Assembly (NCBI GenBank): GCA_963516005.1
Contig: CAUPYP010000005.1
Location: 1-13,865 of the forward strand
DNA from: CAMUQR01 sp963516005
Lineage (GTDB): Bacteria > Patescibacteriota > Saccharimonadia > Saccharimonadales > Saccharimonadaceae
Length of the DNA: 13,865 bases
Reading direction: 5' to 3'
Part shown: in pieces, positions 1 through 7,586 of the stretch
How the letters are laid out: each line of letters starts with the position of its first letter
Numbering within the stretch: the stretch's first letter is position 1
Program-made: the position numbers and the translations under genes
Notes under the pieces: model-generated
The model's database searches: none
What the model was told of the DNA's origin: nothing
The model's input: the letters and a program-made list of their open reading frames with translations, nothing else

Positions 1-32
1 CCACCATGAAGTTTGAAGTAGTGGGGAATTAA
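1..32 (+). CDS. possible C-terminal end of an upstream gene
   Basis: Reading in the frame that begins at base 3 gives TMKFEVVGN followed by a TAA stop at 30-32. A hairpin with a T-tract follows 12 nt later, as expected after a gene. Only about ten codons are visible, so neither the reading frame nor the product can be confirmed; other frames also close quickly here. No function can be assigned. Confidence 0.3.
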   Translation, partial: TMKFEVVGN

Positions 33-38
33 GGGAAG

Positions 39-77
39 AAAAAACTCCGATTAGCGTGAACTAGTCGGAGATTTTTT
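39..77. terminator. bidirectional intrinsic terminator
   Basis: Arms 45-54 and 61-70 (CTCCGATTAG and CTAGTCGGAG) form a 10-bp stem, with one T-G wobble, around a CGTGAA loop. The hairpin is flanked by A6 (39-44) on the left and T6 (72-77) on the right, so it can terminate in both directions. On the minus strand it lies directly after the CCA end of the tRNA-Ser. On the plus strand it would close whatever gene ends before base 33. Confidence 0.8.
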
Positions 78-78
78 A

Positions 79-168
79 TGGCGGAGAGAACAGGATTCGA
101 ACCTGCGAGAGACTTGCGCCCCAACACGCGTTCCAGGCGTGCGCCTTAAACCACTCGGCCATCTCTCC
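79..168 (-). tRNA. tRNA-Ser (anticodon GGA), CCA encoded
   Basis: On the minus strand the acceptor GGAGAGA (168-162) pairs with TCTCTCC (89-83), followed by discriminator G and an encoded CCA (81-79). The D arm contains GCCGAGTGG. The anticodon stem CACGC/GCGTG encloses the loop CTGGAAC, which places anticodon GGA at 134-132 and reads the serine codons UCC and UCU. A long variable arm, typical of serine tRNAs, precedes a canonical T arm with GGTTCGAATCC. The gene is about 90 nt including CCA. It is transcribed divergently from ftsH and ends at the terminator at 39-77. Confidence 0.96.
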
Positions 169-179
169 GTTTCTCGCTT

Positions 180-209
180 ATTATACACGATAAACCGAAC
201 TTCTGGCAA
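180..209 (-). promoter_or_regulatory. promoter of tRNA-Ser
   Basis: On the minus strand, -35 TTGCCA (209-204) and -10 TATAAT (185-180) are separated by 18 nt. The predicted start near 173 is a few bases before the mature tRNA 5' end at 168. Its -35 abuts the -35 of the divergent ftsH promoter. Confidence 0.7.
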
Positions 210-238
210 TTGCTAAAGTAGCTAGTTTAGAGTATAAT
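210..238 (+). promoter_or_regulatory. promoter of the ftsH operon
   Basis: -35 TTGCTA (210-215), a 17-nt spacer and a perfect -10 TATAAT (233-238). The predicted start near 245 leaves a 5' leader of about 58 nt before the ftsH ATG. It is immediately adjacent to the divergent tRNA-Ser promoter. Confidence 0.75.
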
Positions 239-302
239 CTAACCAGATTATTTTCTGCATTTTTTAACGACTGACAAGATTTTTGAAGAAAGGATAATTT
301 TA

Positions 303-2180
303 ATGTTTAAAAAACAATCGAAACCATCAAAATCTAGCCCGAAAAGCACCAAAGAAAAAGTAGTGCGGGCTGGGCTGTTGTGGGCTAGTTTATTATTTGC
401 CGGTTTTGTGCTGTTCGCACTGTGGCAAGGTCGCGGTGCGCTGAAATCAGTGCCGATTTCTGACGTAATTAACCGTGCCAACAAAGGTGAAATCGAGAAA
501 ATCGAAATCCAAGATAACACCGTGACTGTCACCAAAAAAGGCGAGTCAAAACCTAGTGAATTATCACAAAAAGAAGCTGGCTCGAGTATATATGAACAAG
601 GTCTCAAAAAAGACGCGCCAGTGCAGGTTCAGGTGCATAAACCATCAGAAACTGGTGGTCTAATCAGTACTCTGGTGGTCATGGTAATTCCGACTCTAAT
701 CGTGATTGCGTTTTTGATGTTTATGATGCGTCAGGCACAGGGCCAAAATAACCAAGCTATGGGATTTGGCAAAAGTCGAGCGCGTTTGTATGGTCTAGAT
801 GGTGGTAAGGTGAAATTTGCTGATATTGCCGGTAATGAAATTGCTAAAAAAGATCTCGAAGAAGTAGTGGATTTTCTCAAAAATCCTAAAAAATACTCGC
901 GTCTCGGTGCAAAAATCCCAACTGGTTTGTTGATGGTGGGTCCTCCGGGAACTGGTAAAACGATGCTGGCGCGTGCCGTAGCAGGCGAGGCAGAAGTTCC
1001 GTTCTTCTCGATTTCTGGTTCGGAGTTTATGGAAATGTTCGTCGGTGTTGGTGCTTCGCGTGTCCGTGATTTGTTCTCGAAGGCACAAAAGAACGCCCCA
1101 GCGATTATCTTTATCGATGAAATTGATGCTGTCGGTCGCAAGCGTGGTTCGGGAATGGGTGGTGGCCACGACGAGCGTGAACAGACTCTTAACCAAATCT
1201 TGGTTGAAATGGATGGTTTTGAAAACGATACTAACGTAATTGTCATCGCTGCTACCAACCGCGCTGATGTGCTCGACCCGGCTCTACTTCGTCCAGGACG
1301 TTTCGATCGTCGGGTGAAAATTGAATTGCCAGAACGAGCTGACCGTCTTGCGATTTTGCAAACTCATTTCAAAAACAAACCAACCGACAAAACCGTTGAT
1401 CTAGATGCGCTAGCCGCTAAAACTGCTGGCTCAAGTGGTGCTGATCTTGCGAATATCGCGAACGAAGCGGCGATTATTGCGGCTGGTTTAAACCATAAAG
1501 AAATTACTAATGACGACCTGACCGAAGCTTTTGAAAAAGTAGCGATTGGTCCAGAGCGCAAAACCAAGGTGATGAATGAGGCTGAGCGTCGCTTGACAGC
1601 GGTGCATGAGGCTGGTCACGCGGTGGTTGGTCATGTCTTGCCAAACTCTGATCCGGTTCACAAAGTGACGATTATCCCGCGCGGTGGCACGGGTGGTGTG
1701 ACTTGGTTTATTCCACCAGAGGATCGCAGTTACCGTAATATTTATGATTTTAAAGATATTTTAGCGCGCGCGATGGGTGGTCGTCAGGCGGAGCGCTTGG
1801 TCAATGGCGAAGACGCAATTACGACTGGCGCTGGCATGGACTTAAAAACCGCCACCGACATCGCTCGTGACATGGTGACTGAACAAGGTATGGGTCGAGA
1901 ATTGCGCGATCAAGTGTTTCATGATGATGACGGTGGAATGATTTTTGACAAAATTACCCATGCTCGCCCATATTCCGAAAAAACTGCCCAAAAAATCGAT
2001 GCTGAAGTTGAGGCTTTGATTAAAGAATCGGTAATGCGAGCACGGGTGATTCTTGAGAAAAACCGTGCTTCACTTGATGCGCTAACGGAAGCTTTGTTAG
2101 AAAAAGAAACCATCGAAGCTGACGAAGTCGCCGAAATCCTCAAAGATGCTAAATTGCCGAAAGAGGCAAAACTGTACTAA
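303..2180 (+). CDS. ftsH: ATP-dependent zinc metalloprotease FtsH
   Basis: Membrane-anchored AAA+ protease that forms a hexamer and degrades membrane and short-lived cytosolic proteins. The N-terminus is basic, with a membrane segment at about 23-42, a small extracytoplasmic domain and a second membrane segment at about 120-142. The AAA+ module has Walker A GPPGTGKT (213-220), pore motif FVG (246-248), Walker B IIFIDEID (268-275) and the second region of homology with its arginine fingers (ATNR through RPGRFDR, 317-336). The peptidase has HEAGH (435-439), which gives the zinc histidines and catalytic Glu. The acidic third ligand is probably D513 in TTGAGMDL. At 625 aa it is of normal length with all key residues present. 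The ATG is preceded by AAGAAAGGA (286-294) at good spacing. It heads an operon with murJ 6 nt downstream. The identification is secure from the motifs. Confidence 0.98.
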   Translation: MFKKQSKPSKSSPKSTKEKVVRAGLLWASLLFAGFVLFALWQGRGALKSVPISDVINRANKGEIEKIEIQDNTVTVTKKGESKPSELSQKEAGSSIYEQGLKKDAPVQVQVHKPSETGGLISTLVVMVIPTLIVIAFLMFMMRQAQGQNNQAMGFGKSRARLYGLDGGKVKFADIAGNEIAKKDLEEVVDFLKNPKKYSRLGAKIPTGLLMVGPPGTGKTMLARAVAGEAEVPFFSISGSEFMEMFVGVGASRVRDLFSKAQKNAPAIIFIDEIDAVGRKRGSGMGGGHDEREQTLNQILVEMDGFENDTNVIVIAATNRADVLDPALLRPGRFDRRVKIELPERADRLAILQTHFKNKPTDKTVDLDALAAKTAGSSGADLANIANEAAIIAAGLNHKEITNDDLTEAFEKVAIGPERKTKVMNEAERRLTAVHEAGHAVVGHVLPNSDPVHKVTIIPRGGTGGVTWFIPPEDRSYRNIYDFKDILARAMGGRQAERLVNGEDAITTGAGMDLKTATDIARDMVTEQGMGRELRDQVFHDDDGGMIFDKITHARPYSEKTAQKIDAEVEALIKESVMRARVILEKNRASLDALTEALLEKETIEADEVAEILKDAKLPKEAKLY

Positions 2181-2186
2181 ACGCCG

Positions 2187-3830
2187 ATGAAACAGCAGGC
2201 CCGTCGAGTTGTTGCCTTTGCCAATCGCAAGCTCAGTGTTAAAACGGCTGCGATTTTACTAGCAGGTTCGATTTTACTATCGAGCCTGTTAGGTATTTTA
2301 CGTAGTCGCCTGCTGAACGGTTATTATCTCGATACTTATCCAACAGGTATCGACGCTTACACGGTGGCGTTTATTATTCCAGACTTTATGTTCTCGATTC
2401 TGGTGTCGGGGGCGTTGACGGTGACATTTGTGCCGGTATTTAACCAACTCCGTAACGACAAACGCTATAAGGACAATCGCGGGGCATGGGAACTGACCTC
2501 TAGTGTGCTTAACTTGATGAGTTTGGTGACGCTCGGTATTTCGGTATTGATTATGATTTTTGCTGAACCGCTAATTCAGTATGTGGTGGGGCCGTATCTG
2601 AGCGAGGCAAGTCGGGCGCTAGCAGCTAGTATGATGCGAGTGATTGCAATTAATCCATTTTTGTTCTCGATTTCGGGGATTATGACCAGCTTGCAACAGG
2701 CTTATGGTCGGTTTTTCTTTTACGCAATTGCACCAGCGGTCTATAATCTCGGTATTATTTTAGGAATTACGATGTTTACTGATGGCATTACGCTATTTGG
2801 TTGGCGGGTGTTTGATGGCGGTATTATGGGTGTGGCGATTGGTGTGGTGTTTGGTTCAATTTGTCAGTTGGCGGTTAGTGCAATTGGGGTGATGGGGCTT
2901 GGTTTTAAATATAGTTTTAAAATTTTTTGGGATAACGAAGGTTTTCTCAAAGTTCTTAAGATCTTCCCAGCTCGTTCGCTCGATCAAGGAGCGGATTATC
3001 TTAATAGTCTCGTGGAAACTCGCTTGGCGTCAGGTATGGCGCCGGGAACAATTGCATCATATTATCAGGCGTTAACCTTACATACAATGCCAATTAACTT
3101 GATCGGTGTGGCGATTTCTAACGCAGCCTTTGCGAGTATGACTGAGAAACTATCGCTTGGTCAGACTGGTCAATTTAAGCGCGAAGTACGAACAATTTTG
3201 CGAACCATTGTCTGGATTGCCTTGCCAATTGCAGTTATATCCTTTTTTGCGCGTGGCTATATAGTGAGTTTTGTCAAAAGTGGCGGTAATCAGCTGATTG
3301 CTGGATTGTTCGGAGCTTTAGTAGTAGCGATTTTCTTTCGGTCGATTTATCACATTTTGGCGCGCACTTTTTACGCTCAACAAGACACTAAAACACCGTT
3401 CTATGTATCGCTGGTGGCGATTACGATCAACATTGGTCTTGCTGTTATTTTTACAACAGTATTTAAATTTGACGCCTATGGACTAGCATGGAGTCAGTCA
3501 ATTACCGCACTGGTCGAAGTGATTATTTTATCAATCGCCATGCGATTTAAGGTCAAAGGTATTTTGGACGAGCAATTTATGATTTGTTTTTGTAAAATGG
3601 TGATTTCGGCGGCGGTCATGTCAGTGATTTGCTATGGTTTGGTGCTAAAAATGCCACTGCGTGAAACTGATAAGAGCTTTTTTGTGACTTTTCCGAAGTT
3701 TTGTTTGATTAGTATGACGAGTGTGTTGGTGTATTTTGGGTTGTCGCGAGCGTTTAAACTAGATGAGGCGCAAGTGATTAGTCAAAAAATTAAACGGCTG
3801 ATTTTGCCGAAACCTGAGGAGAAACAATGA
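2187..3830 (+). CDS. murJ: lipid II flippase MurJ (MviN family)
   Basis: Polytopic membrane protein of the MOP superfamily that moves lipid II across the membrane for peptidoglycan synthesis. The 547 aa contain about 13-14 hydrophobic segments. The N-terminal MurJ signature is clear: an SLLGILRSRLL stretch with the conserved arginines (R39, R41), then DAYTVAFIIPD and VSGALTVTFVPVF (56-85). Further family features are the SISGIMTSLQQAYGRFFFYAIAPAVYNLG region, split over about 161-189, and LARTFYAQQDTKTPFY (391-405). The start lies 6 nt after the ftsH stop. The nearest GAGG (2163-2166) is about 20 nt upstream, too far for a normal ribosome site, so translation is probably coupled to ftsH. The TGA stop overlaps the lepA start as ATGA. 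This is the only TGA stop among the genes here. Confidence 0.95.
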   Translation: MKQQARRVVAFANRKLSVKTAAILLAGSILLSSLLGILRSRLLNGYYLDTYPTGIDAYTVAFIIPDFMFSILVSGALTVTFVPVFNQLRNDKRYKDNRGAWELTSSVLNLMSLVTLGISVLIMIFAEPLIQYVVGPYLSEASRALAASMMRVIAINPFLFSISGIMTSLQQAYGRFFFYAIAPAVYNLGIILGITMFTDGITLFGWRVFDGGIMGVAIGVVFGSICQLAVSAIGVMGLGFKYSFKIFWDNEGFLKVLKIFPARSLDQGADYLNSLVETRLASGMAPGTIASYYQALTLHTMPINLIGVAISNAAFASMTEKLSLGQTGQFKREVRTILRTIVWIALPIAVISFFARGYIVSFVKSGGNQLIAGLFGALVVAIFFRSIYHILARTFYAQQDTKTPFYVSLVAITINIGLAVIFTTVFKFDAYGLAWSQSITALVEVIILSIAMRFKVKGILDEQFMICFCKMVISAAVMSVICYGLVLKMPLRETDKSFFVTFPKFCLISMTSVLVYFGLSRAFKLDEAQVISQKIKRLILPKPEEKQ

Positions 3831-5623
3831 CCGATTTAAATCATATTCGAAATTTTTGTATTATTGCCCACATTGATCATGGCAAGTCAACTTTAGCCGA
3901 TCGCCTAATGGAAAAAACAGCCACCGTCGATAAACGTGAGATGAAATCGCAGTTGCTCGATTCGATGGAATTAGAGCAGGAGCGGGGAATCACGATTAAA
4001 TTAACACCGGTGACTATGAAATATCAGTATCAGAACGCCGAGTATATGTTGAATCTGATTGACACGCCTGGCCACGTTGACTTTAGTTATGAAGTTAGTC
4101 GGAGTTTGGCGGCCTGCGAGGGAGCGATTCTGATTGTTGATGCCTCGCAAGGTGTGCAGGCGCAAACCCTCGCTAATATTTATCTGGCACTGGAGGCTGA
4201 TTTGAAGATTATTCCAGTTTTAAATAAAATTGATTTGCCGGCGGCCGATGTGCCAAAAGCGAGTCGGGAAATTGTTGAGCTACTGGGTTGTGACGAAAGC
4301 GAAATTCTCAAAGTCTCCGCCAAAACTGGTGAAGGTGTTGAGGCGGTTTTGCAAGCAGTGGTGGAGCGGATTCCTGCACCGCAGGGCGAGGTTGATGGTC
4401 CAACGCGCGCACTGATTTTTGACTCATATTATGATGATTATCGTGGGGTGGTGCTGTATGTGCGGGTCGTTGATGGCAAACTCGACAAGAACTCCAGTAT
4501 TACGATGCTAGCGACTAAAGCTGACGGCTTGGCGTTAGAAGTTGGTCAGCTCAAGCCGAAAATGACCGCTCAATCCAGCCTCAGCTCAGGTGAAATTGGT
4601 TATATTGTGACCAACTTAAAATCAACTCGCGAAGCGCGGGTGGGTGATACCATCGCCCTCACTAAACAAGTCAGTCAAACTCGCCCGCTAAGTGGTTATA
4701 AAACCGTCAAACCATTCGTCTATGCCGGATTTTTCCCGGTGTCGAATGAAGATTATCAGGATCTCAAAGACGCTATCGAAAAAATCTCATTGAGCGATTC
4801 GGCGTTGGTGTTTGAGCCAGAAAACTCACCGGTGCTGGGTTTTGGTGTGCGGGTTGGCTTTTTGGGTTTGCTTCATATGGACATTATTAAAGAGCGCCTC
4901 GAGCGGGAATACGGTCTCGAGCTGGTATTGACTAATCCGTCAACCGATTATCAAGTAATTTTAAAAAACGGCCAAGAAATGACCGTTAAATCCGCTGCTG
5001 ATCTACCTGATATGGTACAGATTGAAGCCTTGCGCGAGCCGTGGATTAAAGGCGAAATTATCGTGCCGAAGGACTATGTTGGGGTGGTGATTCAGTTGAT
5101 TATTTCCAAGCGTGGCCAACAAAACAACGTATCTTATCTCGAAGATCGGGCGGTAATTGATTTTCGGGCACCGCTGGCGAATTTGCTGACTGATTTTTAT
5201 GACCAACTGAAGTCGATGACCAGTGGCTATGGCAGTTTTTCTTATGAATTTGATAAATACCAACAGGATGATTTAGTTAAACTTGATTTTTATGTGTCGG
5301 GAGAAATGGTTGACGCGCTCAGTCTGGTGGTGCATCGGACTGAATCTTACAGCGTTGGTCGCGATTTAGTTAAAAAACTCAAAGAAGTGATTCCACGTCA
5401 AAACTTCCAAGTTAGCTTACAAGCAGCGATTGGTGGTAAGTTCATCGCTCGTGAGGATATTTCGGCTTACCGTAAGGACGTGACTGGCTATCTGTATGGT
5501 GGTGACGTTTCGCGTAAGAAAAAGCTCCTCGCCAAACAAGCCAAGGGTAAAAAACGCATGAAAAAATTCGGTAAAGTCGATATCCCAAGCGAGGCCTTCA
5601 TGGTCATGCTCAAGCGCGACTAG
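3827..5623 (+). CDS. lepA: elongation factor 4 (LepA), back-translocating GTPase
   Basis: Ribosome-associated translation GTPase proposed to act on stalled or misassembled ribosomes. The 598 aa match the family's length. The G domain has G1 AHIDHGKS (14-21), G2 RGIT (53-56), G3 DTPGH (79-83), G4 NKID (133-136) and G5 SAKTG (164-168). The LepA-specific C-terminal domain ends with the diagnostic KKKLLAKQAKGKKRMKKFG segment and a PSEAFMVMLK tail, which distinguishes it from EF-G. The ATG overlaps the murJ stop by 4 nt (ATGA), and GAGGAG at 3816-3821 provides a good ribosome site. It is the third gene of the ftsH-murJ-lepA operon. Confidence 0.98.
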   Translation: MTDLNHIRNFCIIAHIDHGKSTLADRLMEKTATVDKREMKSQLLDSMELEQERGITIKLTPVTMKYQYQNAEYMLNLIDTPGHVDFSYEVSRSLAACEGAILIVDASQGVQAQTLANIYLALEADLKIIPVLNKIDLPAADVPKASREIVELLGCDESEILKVSAKTGEGVEAVLQAVVERIPAPQGEVDGPTRALIFDSYYDDYRGVVLYVRVVDGKLDKNSSITMLATKADGLALEVGQLKPKMTAQSSLSSGEIGYIVTNLKSTREARVGDTIALTKQVSQTRPLSGYKTVKPFVYAGFFPVSNEDYQDLKDAIEKISLSDSALVFEPENSPVLGFGVRVGFLGLLHMDIIKERLEREYGLELVLTNPSTDYQVILKNGQEMTVKSAADLPDMVQIEALREPWIKGEIIVPKDYVGVVIQLIISKRGQQNNVSYLEDRAVIDFRAPLANLLTDFYDQLKSMTSGYGSFSYEFDKYQQDDLVKLDFYVSGEMVDALSLVVHRTESYSVGRDLVKKLKEVIPRQNFQVSLQAAIGGKFIAREDISAYRKDVTGYLYGGDVSRKKKLLAKQAKGKKRMKKFGKVDIPSEAFMVMLKRD

Positions 5624-5642
5624 CTTTTTCACTAAAACCGTG

Positions 5643-5648
5643 TAAAAT
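5643..5648 (+). promoter_or_regulatory. candidate -10 for the guanylate-kinase gene (leaderless)
   Basis: TAAAAT preceded directly by TG lies exactly 7 nt before the ATG at 5655, the same geometry as the hrcA and phosphoketolase promoters. No convincing -35 is visible 16-18 nt upstream and the hexamer is imperfect, so this is tentative. Read-through from lepA could also supply expression. Confidence 0.3.
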
Positions 5649-5654
5649 AACTCT

Positions 5655-6404
5655 ATGGAAGACATGACTTATCTCGAAAACCTAATTGCTAATTATCGGC
5701 CGTCATCCAAGGCGATTGATGTTGTAAATAGTACAACACTAGTGTTGATGGCTGGAGTGGCTGGCGCTGGCAAAGACACGATTAAACACGAAATTCTCAA
5801 AACCGGTCAGTTTCATCATCTAGTATCACATACCACACGAGCACCGCGCCTTAATAATGGCCAAATGGAGATCAATGGTCAAGACTATCATTTTATTAGC
5901 TTAGATCAGGCGCGCCAGATGCTTGAGCAACAGGAGTTTATTGAAGCTAAATTTGTACATGGTCGTATTTATGGCACTAGTCTGATGGAAGTAGAGCGAG
6001 CGCTAGCTGAACATACATTACCAATGACCGATGTTGATGTCCAGGGCGTAGCAGAATATTGTGCGATTTCTCAGCAAGTGGTGCCGATTTTTGTTTTGCC
6101 ACCGAGTTATGAAACCTGGCTTGCGCGCTTAAAAGGGCGTTATGCGAGTGCTGAGGAGTTTGAGGCGGAATGGCCACGACGGCGTCAGTCAGCTGAGTCG
6201 GAACTGCAATCAGCGCTAGATAATCCACGTTATTTTTTCTTAGTTAATGATGATTTAACTCAGGCAGTACAGACTGCGCATCAATTAATCGCGGGGCAGA
6301 TCGATCAGAATGCTCAACAGCACGCTCGCCAAATCGCTCAACAGTTATTGATGCAACTCCAACAAATTGACACTGAAGCGCAGGCAATGACCACTGGCAA
6401 TTAG
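5655..6404 (+). CDS. gmk: guanylate kinase (divergent, extended)
   Basis: Probably phosphorylates GMP to GDP with ATP in the cytosol. The P-loop reads GVAGAGKDT (34-42), where canonical Gmk has GPSGxGKxT. The GMP-binding elements are present: SHTTRAPR (58-65), E72, DYHF (77-80) and YGTS (106-109). DVDVQG (126-131) matches the LDIDVQG motif, a lid region rich in Arg follows (about 159-177), and NDDL (198-201) matches the NDDL near the end. Typical Gmk is about 205 aa. Here there are about 25 extra N-terminal residues and a Gln-rich tail (about 214-249) that may be helical. The ATG at 5655 fits a leaderless promoter; ATG 5664 is an alternative. No Shine-Dalgarno sequence is visible. It lies 31 nt after lepA on the same strand. 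The family is clear, but strict GMP specificity is inferred. Confidence 0.85.
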   Translation: MEDMTYLENLIANYRPSSKAIDVVNSTTLVLMAGVAGAGKDTIKHEILKTGQFHHLVSHTTRAPRLNNGQMEINGQDYHFISLDQARQMLEQQEFIEAKFVHGRIYGTSLMEVERALAEHTLPMTDVDVQGVAEYCAISQQVVPIFVLPPSYETWLARLKGRYASAEEFEAEWPRRRQSAESELQSALDNPRYFFLVNDDLTQAVQTAHQLIAGQIDQNAQQHARQIAQQLLMQLQQIDTEAQAMTTGN

Positions 6405-6434
6405 CTAAATTGTTTATCAAATAGCCTGTTTTTT

Positions 6435-6471
6435 AAAAAAAGTAAAAAGCACCTGAATTTGCAGGTGCTTT
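6435..6471 (-). terminator. type A terminator, after cassette gene 1
   Basis: Arms 6446-6455 (AAAGCACCTG) and 6462-6471 (CAGGTGCTTT) form a perfect 10-bp stem with a 6-nt loop. On the minus strand it is followed by a T-rich run interrupted by AC (6448-6435). It lies 17 nt past the gene 1 stop. On the plus strand only three Ts follow, so it would be a weak stop for the convergent kinase transcript. Confidence 0.8.
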
Positions 6472-6487
6472 AAAAATGTACTAATAG

Positions 6488-6817
6488 CTATTTAACTTTT
6501 CCTTGGACAACTCGCAGTTGCCCATCGCTCATCCTGAGCGTAAAAGTCGGAAATTTTAATTTAGTTATGACAACTTGTTGTTGGTCGTTATTGTAGCCGA
6601 AAATGGTTTTTTGATAAAATGCCCCATAGCTAGGGCCTTTTTTTACCTCATGACTGCAATCAATTTTAGAAAAGTGACCCACGGTGCATTGCTGTATAAT
6701 CTTTGAATTATTTTCAACAATTACGTCTTGTTCGCTAATGTTCAAGATAGTTACGGACTTACCACTCTTGCTAAGTGGCTGTGTTTGTAGTTTAGTTTTT
6801 ATTTCTGCGATTGTCAT
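6488..6817 (-). CDS. cassette gene 1, hypothetical protein (109 aa)
   Basis: Function unknown. The 109 aa have no signal peptide or membrane segment, so the product is probably cytosolic. An N-terminal helix (MTIAEIKTKLQ) is followed by alternating hydrophobic patterns that suggest beta strands. The C-terminus, TFTLRMSDGQLRVVQ (91-105), resembles the ending of genes 2 and 3 (DKL/F-x-I-x-x-KDGT). That is the basis for calling it a distant, uncertain member of the same family. The start is set by a perfect AAAGGAGG (6833-6826) 8 nt before the ATG. It has its own promoter (6911-6884) and type A terminator. It is the last and shortest of the four cassettes, so it may be a reduced copy. Confidence 0.75.
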   Translation of the reverse strand: MTIAEIKTKLQTQPLSKSGKSVTILNISEQDVIVENNSKIIQQCTVGHFSKIDCSHEVKKGPSYGAFYQKTIFGYNNDQQQVVITKLKFPTFTLRMSDGQLRVVQGKVK

Positions 6818-6858
6818 TTGTAATTCCTCCTTTATATATTTTTTAAAAAAATAAATGA

Positions 6859-6880
6859 CAATGTCTCAAGTGAGACGTTG
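6859..6880 (-). promoter_or_regulatory. inverted repeat at predicted +1 of cassette gene 1
   Basis: GTCTCA (6863-6868), AG, TGAGAC (6871-6876), extended beyond one mismatch by CAA/TTG (6859-6861, 6878-6880). The predicted start is near 6877, so the repeat begins at the mRNA 5' end. It could be an operator or a 5' stem-loop. Confidence 0.6.
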
Positions 6881-6883
6881 GTC

Positions 6884-6911
6884 ATTATAACAGAGTGGTT
6901 GCCAAAAGCAA
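6884..6911 (-). promoter_or_regulatory. promoter of cassette gene 1
   Basis: Minus strand: -35 TTGCTT (6911-6906), 16-nt spacer, -10 TATAAT (6889-6884). The sequence around the -10 (GTTATAATGA) is identical to that of cassette gene 3. Confidence 0.7.
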
Positions 6912-6935
6912 GCGTAAGCATTATGTTGAACCGAC

Positions 6936-6963
6936 AAAAGAAAAACGCTCAATTAAGAGCGTT
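6936..6963 (-). terminator. type B terminator, after cassette gene 2
   Basis: Arms 6944-6950 (AACGCTC) and 6957-6963 (GAGCGTT) enclose the loop AATTAA. On the minus strand a T-rich run interrupted by one C follows (6945-6936). It is about 10 nt past the stop of gene 2. Its sister at 8169-8198 differs by a compensated base pair (C-G here, T-A there). Confidence 0.8.
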
Positions 6964-6973
6964 GTGGGCAAGG

Positions 6974-7438
6974 CTATACTCTGATATGTACAGCAGTACC
7001 GTCCTTGTTTTCTATCGTTAGCTTGTCGTTCCAACGATAGAGGATGTGGGGTGGCGTTGATGTCGTATCATAATCGCTTGCCGAAGGCGAGTAATGAGCT
7101 TGTTTCTCATTACATAAGTAAATCCTGCATTCTACATACGGACGTTTTGTGCGTTCATTATAGAGAAGCATAGCATAAGCTTTGATGGTAGAAACGCTAT
7201 GCTGATTAACTTCACCAAACACTTCTTTCCTGCTCGGATCGCCGAGTTTTCCTAGCGAGTGAATTGCTAGATTACTCACTAGGATAATATCACGCGCTCT
7301 TTTCTCGTTGCGGAGTTTGTGTAGGGTGTTTGCGATGCTACCATAGCTTCTGATATTGCCATGTGCATCTTTGATATCATTGTCTTTACATTTGATACCC
7401 ATACTCTGTAATTCTTGCTTGATTTGTTCTAAAGTCAT
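6974..7438 (-). CDS. cassette gene 2, hypothetical protein (154 aa)
   Basis: Function unknown; 154 aa, no signal peptide or membrane helix. It starts MTLEQIKQEL, a likely helix. It shares ordered motifs with gene 4: SI-x5-K-x-RN (34-44), I-x-SL-x2-L-x2-P-x-R (59-70), ST[IV]-x2-[YF]-x2-L-x-YN (83-93), VE-x3-YL (102-108) and PP-x2-[LV]Y-x-WN (129-137). The last runs into a C-terminal DKLTIENKDGTAVHI stretch. The end also matches gene 3 (DKF-x-I-x2-KDGT). AAGGAGGG (7452-7445) fixes the ATG at 7438. It has its own consensus promoter (7522-7494) and type B terminator, and gene 4 carries the same pair of elements. High expression is likely from these signals, but the biological role is open. Confidence 0.8.
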   Translation of the reverse strand: MTLEQIKQELQSMGIKCKDNDIKDAHGNIRSYGSIANTLHKLRNEKRARDIILVSNLAIHSLGKLGDPSRKEVFGEVNQHSVSTIKAYAMLLYNERTKRPYVECRIYLCNEKQAHYSPSASDYDTTSTPPHILYRWNDKLTIENKDGTAVHIRV

Positions 7439-7472
7439 TTTTTGCCCTCCTTATGACATTTTTTAAAAAACT

Positions 7473-7486
7473 ATTTTAATTAAAAT
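7473..7486 (-). promoter_or_regulatory. inverted repeat at predicted +1 of cassette gene 2
   Basis: Perfect 14-bp palindrome ATTTTAA-TTAAAAT directly after the predicted start (near 7487). Gene 4 has the same arms separated by 5 nt. The sequence is AT-only, so chance is not excluded for this copy alone. Confidence 0.5.
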
Positions 7487-7493
7487 CCGTAAG

Positions 7494-7522
7494 ATTATAT
7501 AATATCAGATTTAATAAGTCAA
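7494..7522 (-). promoter_or_regulatory. promoter of cassette gene 2
   Basis: Minus strand: -35 TTGACT (7522-7517), 17-nt spacer, -10 TATAAT (7499-7494). Near-consensus, and identical in both boxes and spacing to the promoters of genes 3 and 4. Confidence 0.8.
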
Positions 7523-7541
7523 TGGTTAAAACACAATATTC

Positions 7542-7575
7542 AAAAAGTAAAAAGCACCCGAACTAGCAGGTGCTT
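7542..7575 (-). terminator. type A terminator, after cassette gene 3
   Basis: Arms 7552-7560 and 7567-7575 around ACTAG-type loop bases. On the plus strand C7559 and A7568 do not pair, but in minus-strand RNA they form a G-U wobble, so the stem is intact only in the minus transcript. A T-rich run follows (7553-7542). The flank AAAAAGTAAAAAGCACC is identical to the gene 1 terminator. Confidence 0.8.
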
Positions 7576-7586
7576 AAAAAAAGGTG

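Noticed and set aside
731..1258. Minus-strand open frames inside ftsH and similar ones inside lepA, hrcA and the phosphoketolase gene
   Set aside because: They lie opposite secure conserved genes, have no ribosome sites or recognisable motifs, and arise from codon bias on the true strand.
3827..3830. UGA recoding as in Gracilibacteria/SR1
   Set aside because: The single TGA stop (murJ) lies in a typical ATGA stop-start overlap, and full-length family proteins are obtained with no internal TGA, so TGA reads as stop.
5612..5630. Terminator directly after lepA
   Set aside because: A T-run follows the stop, but only a 3-4 bp stem (AGC/GCT) can form, which is too weak to call.
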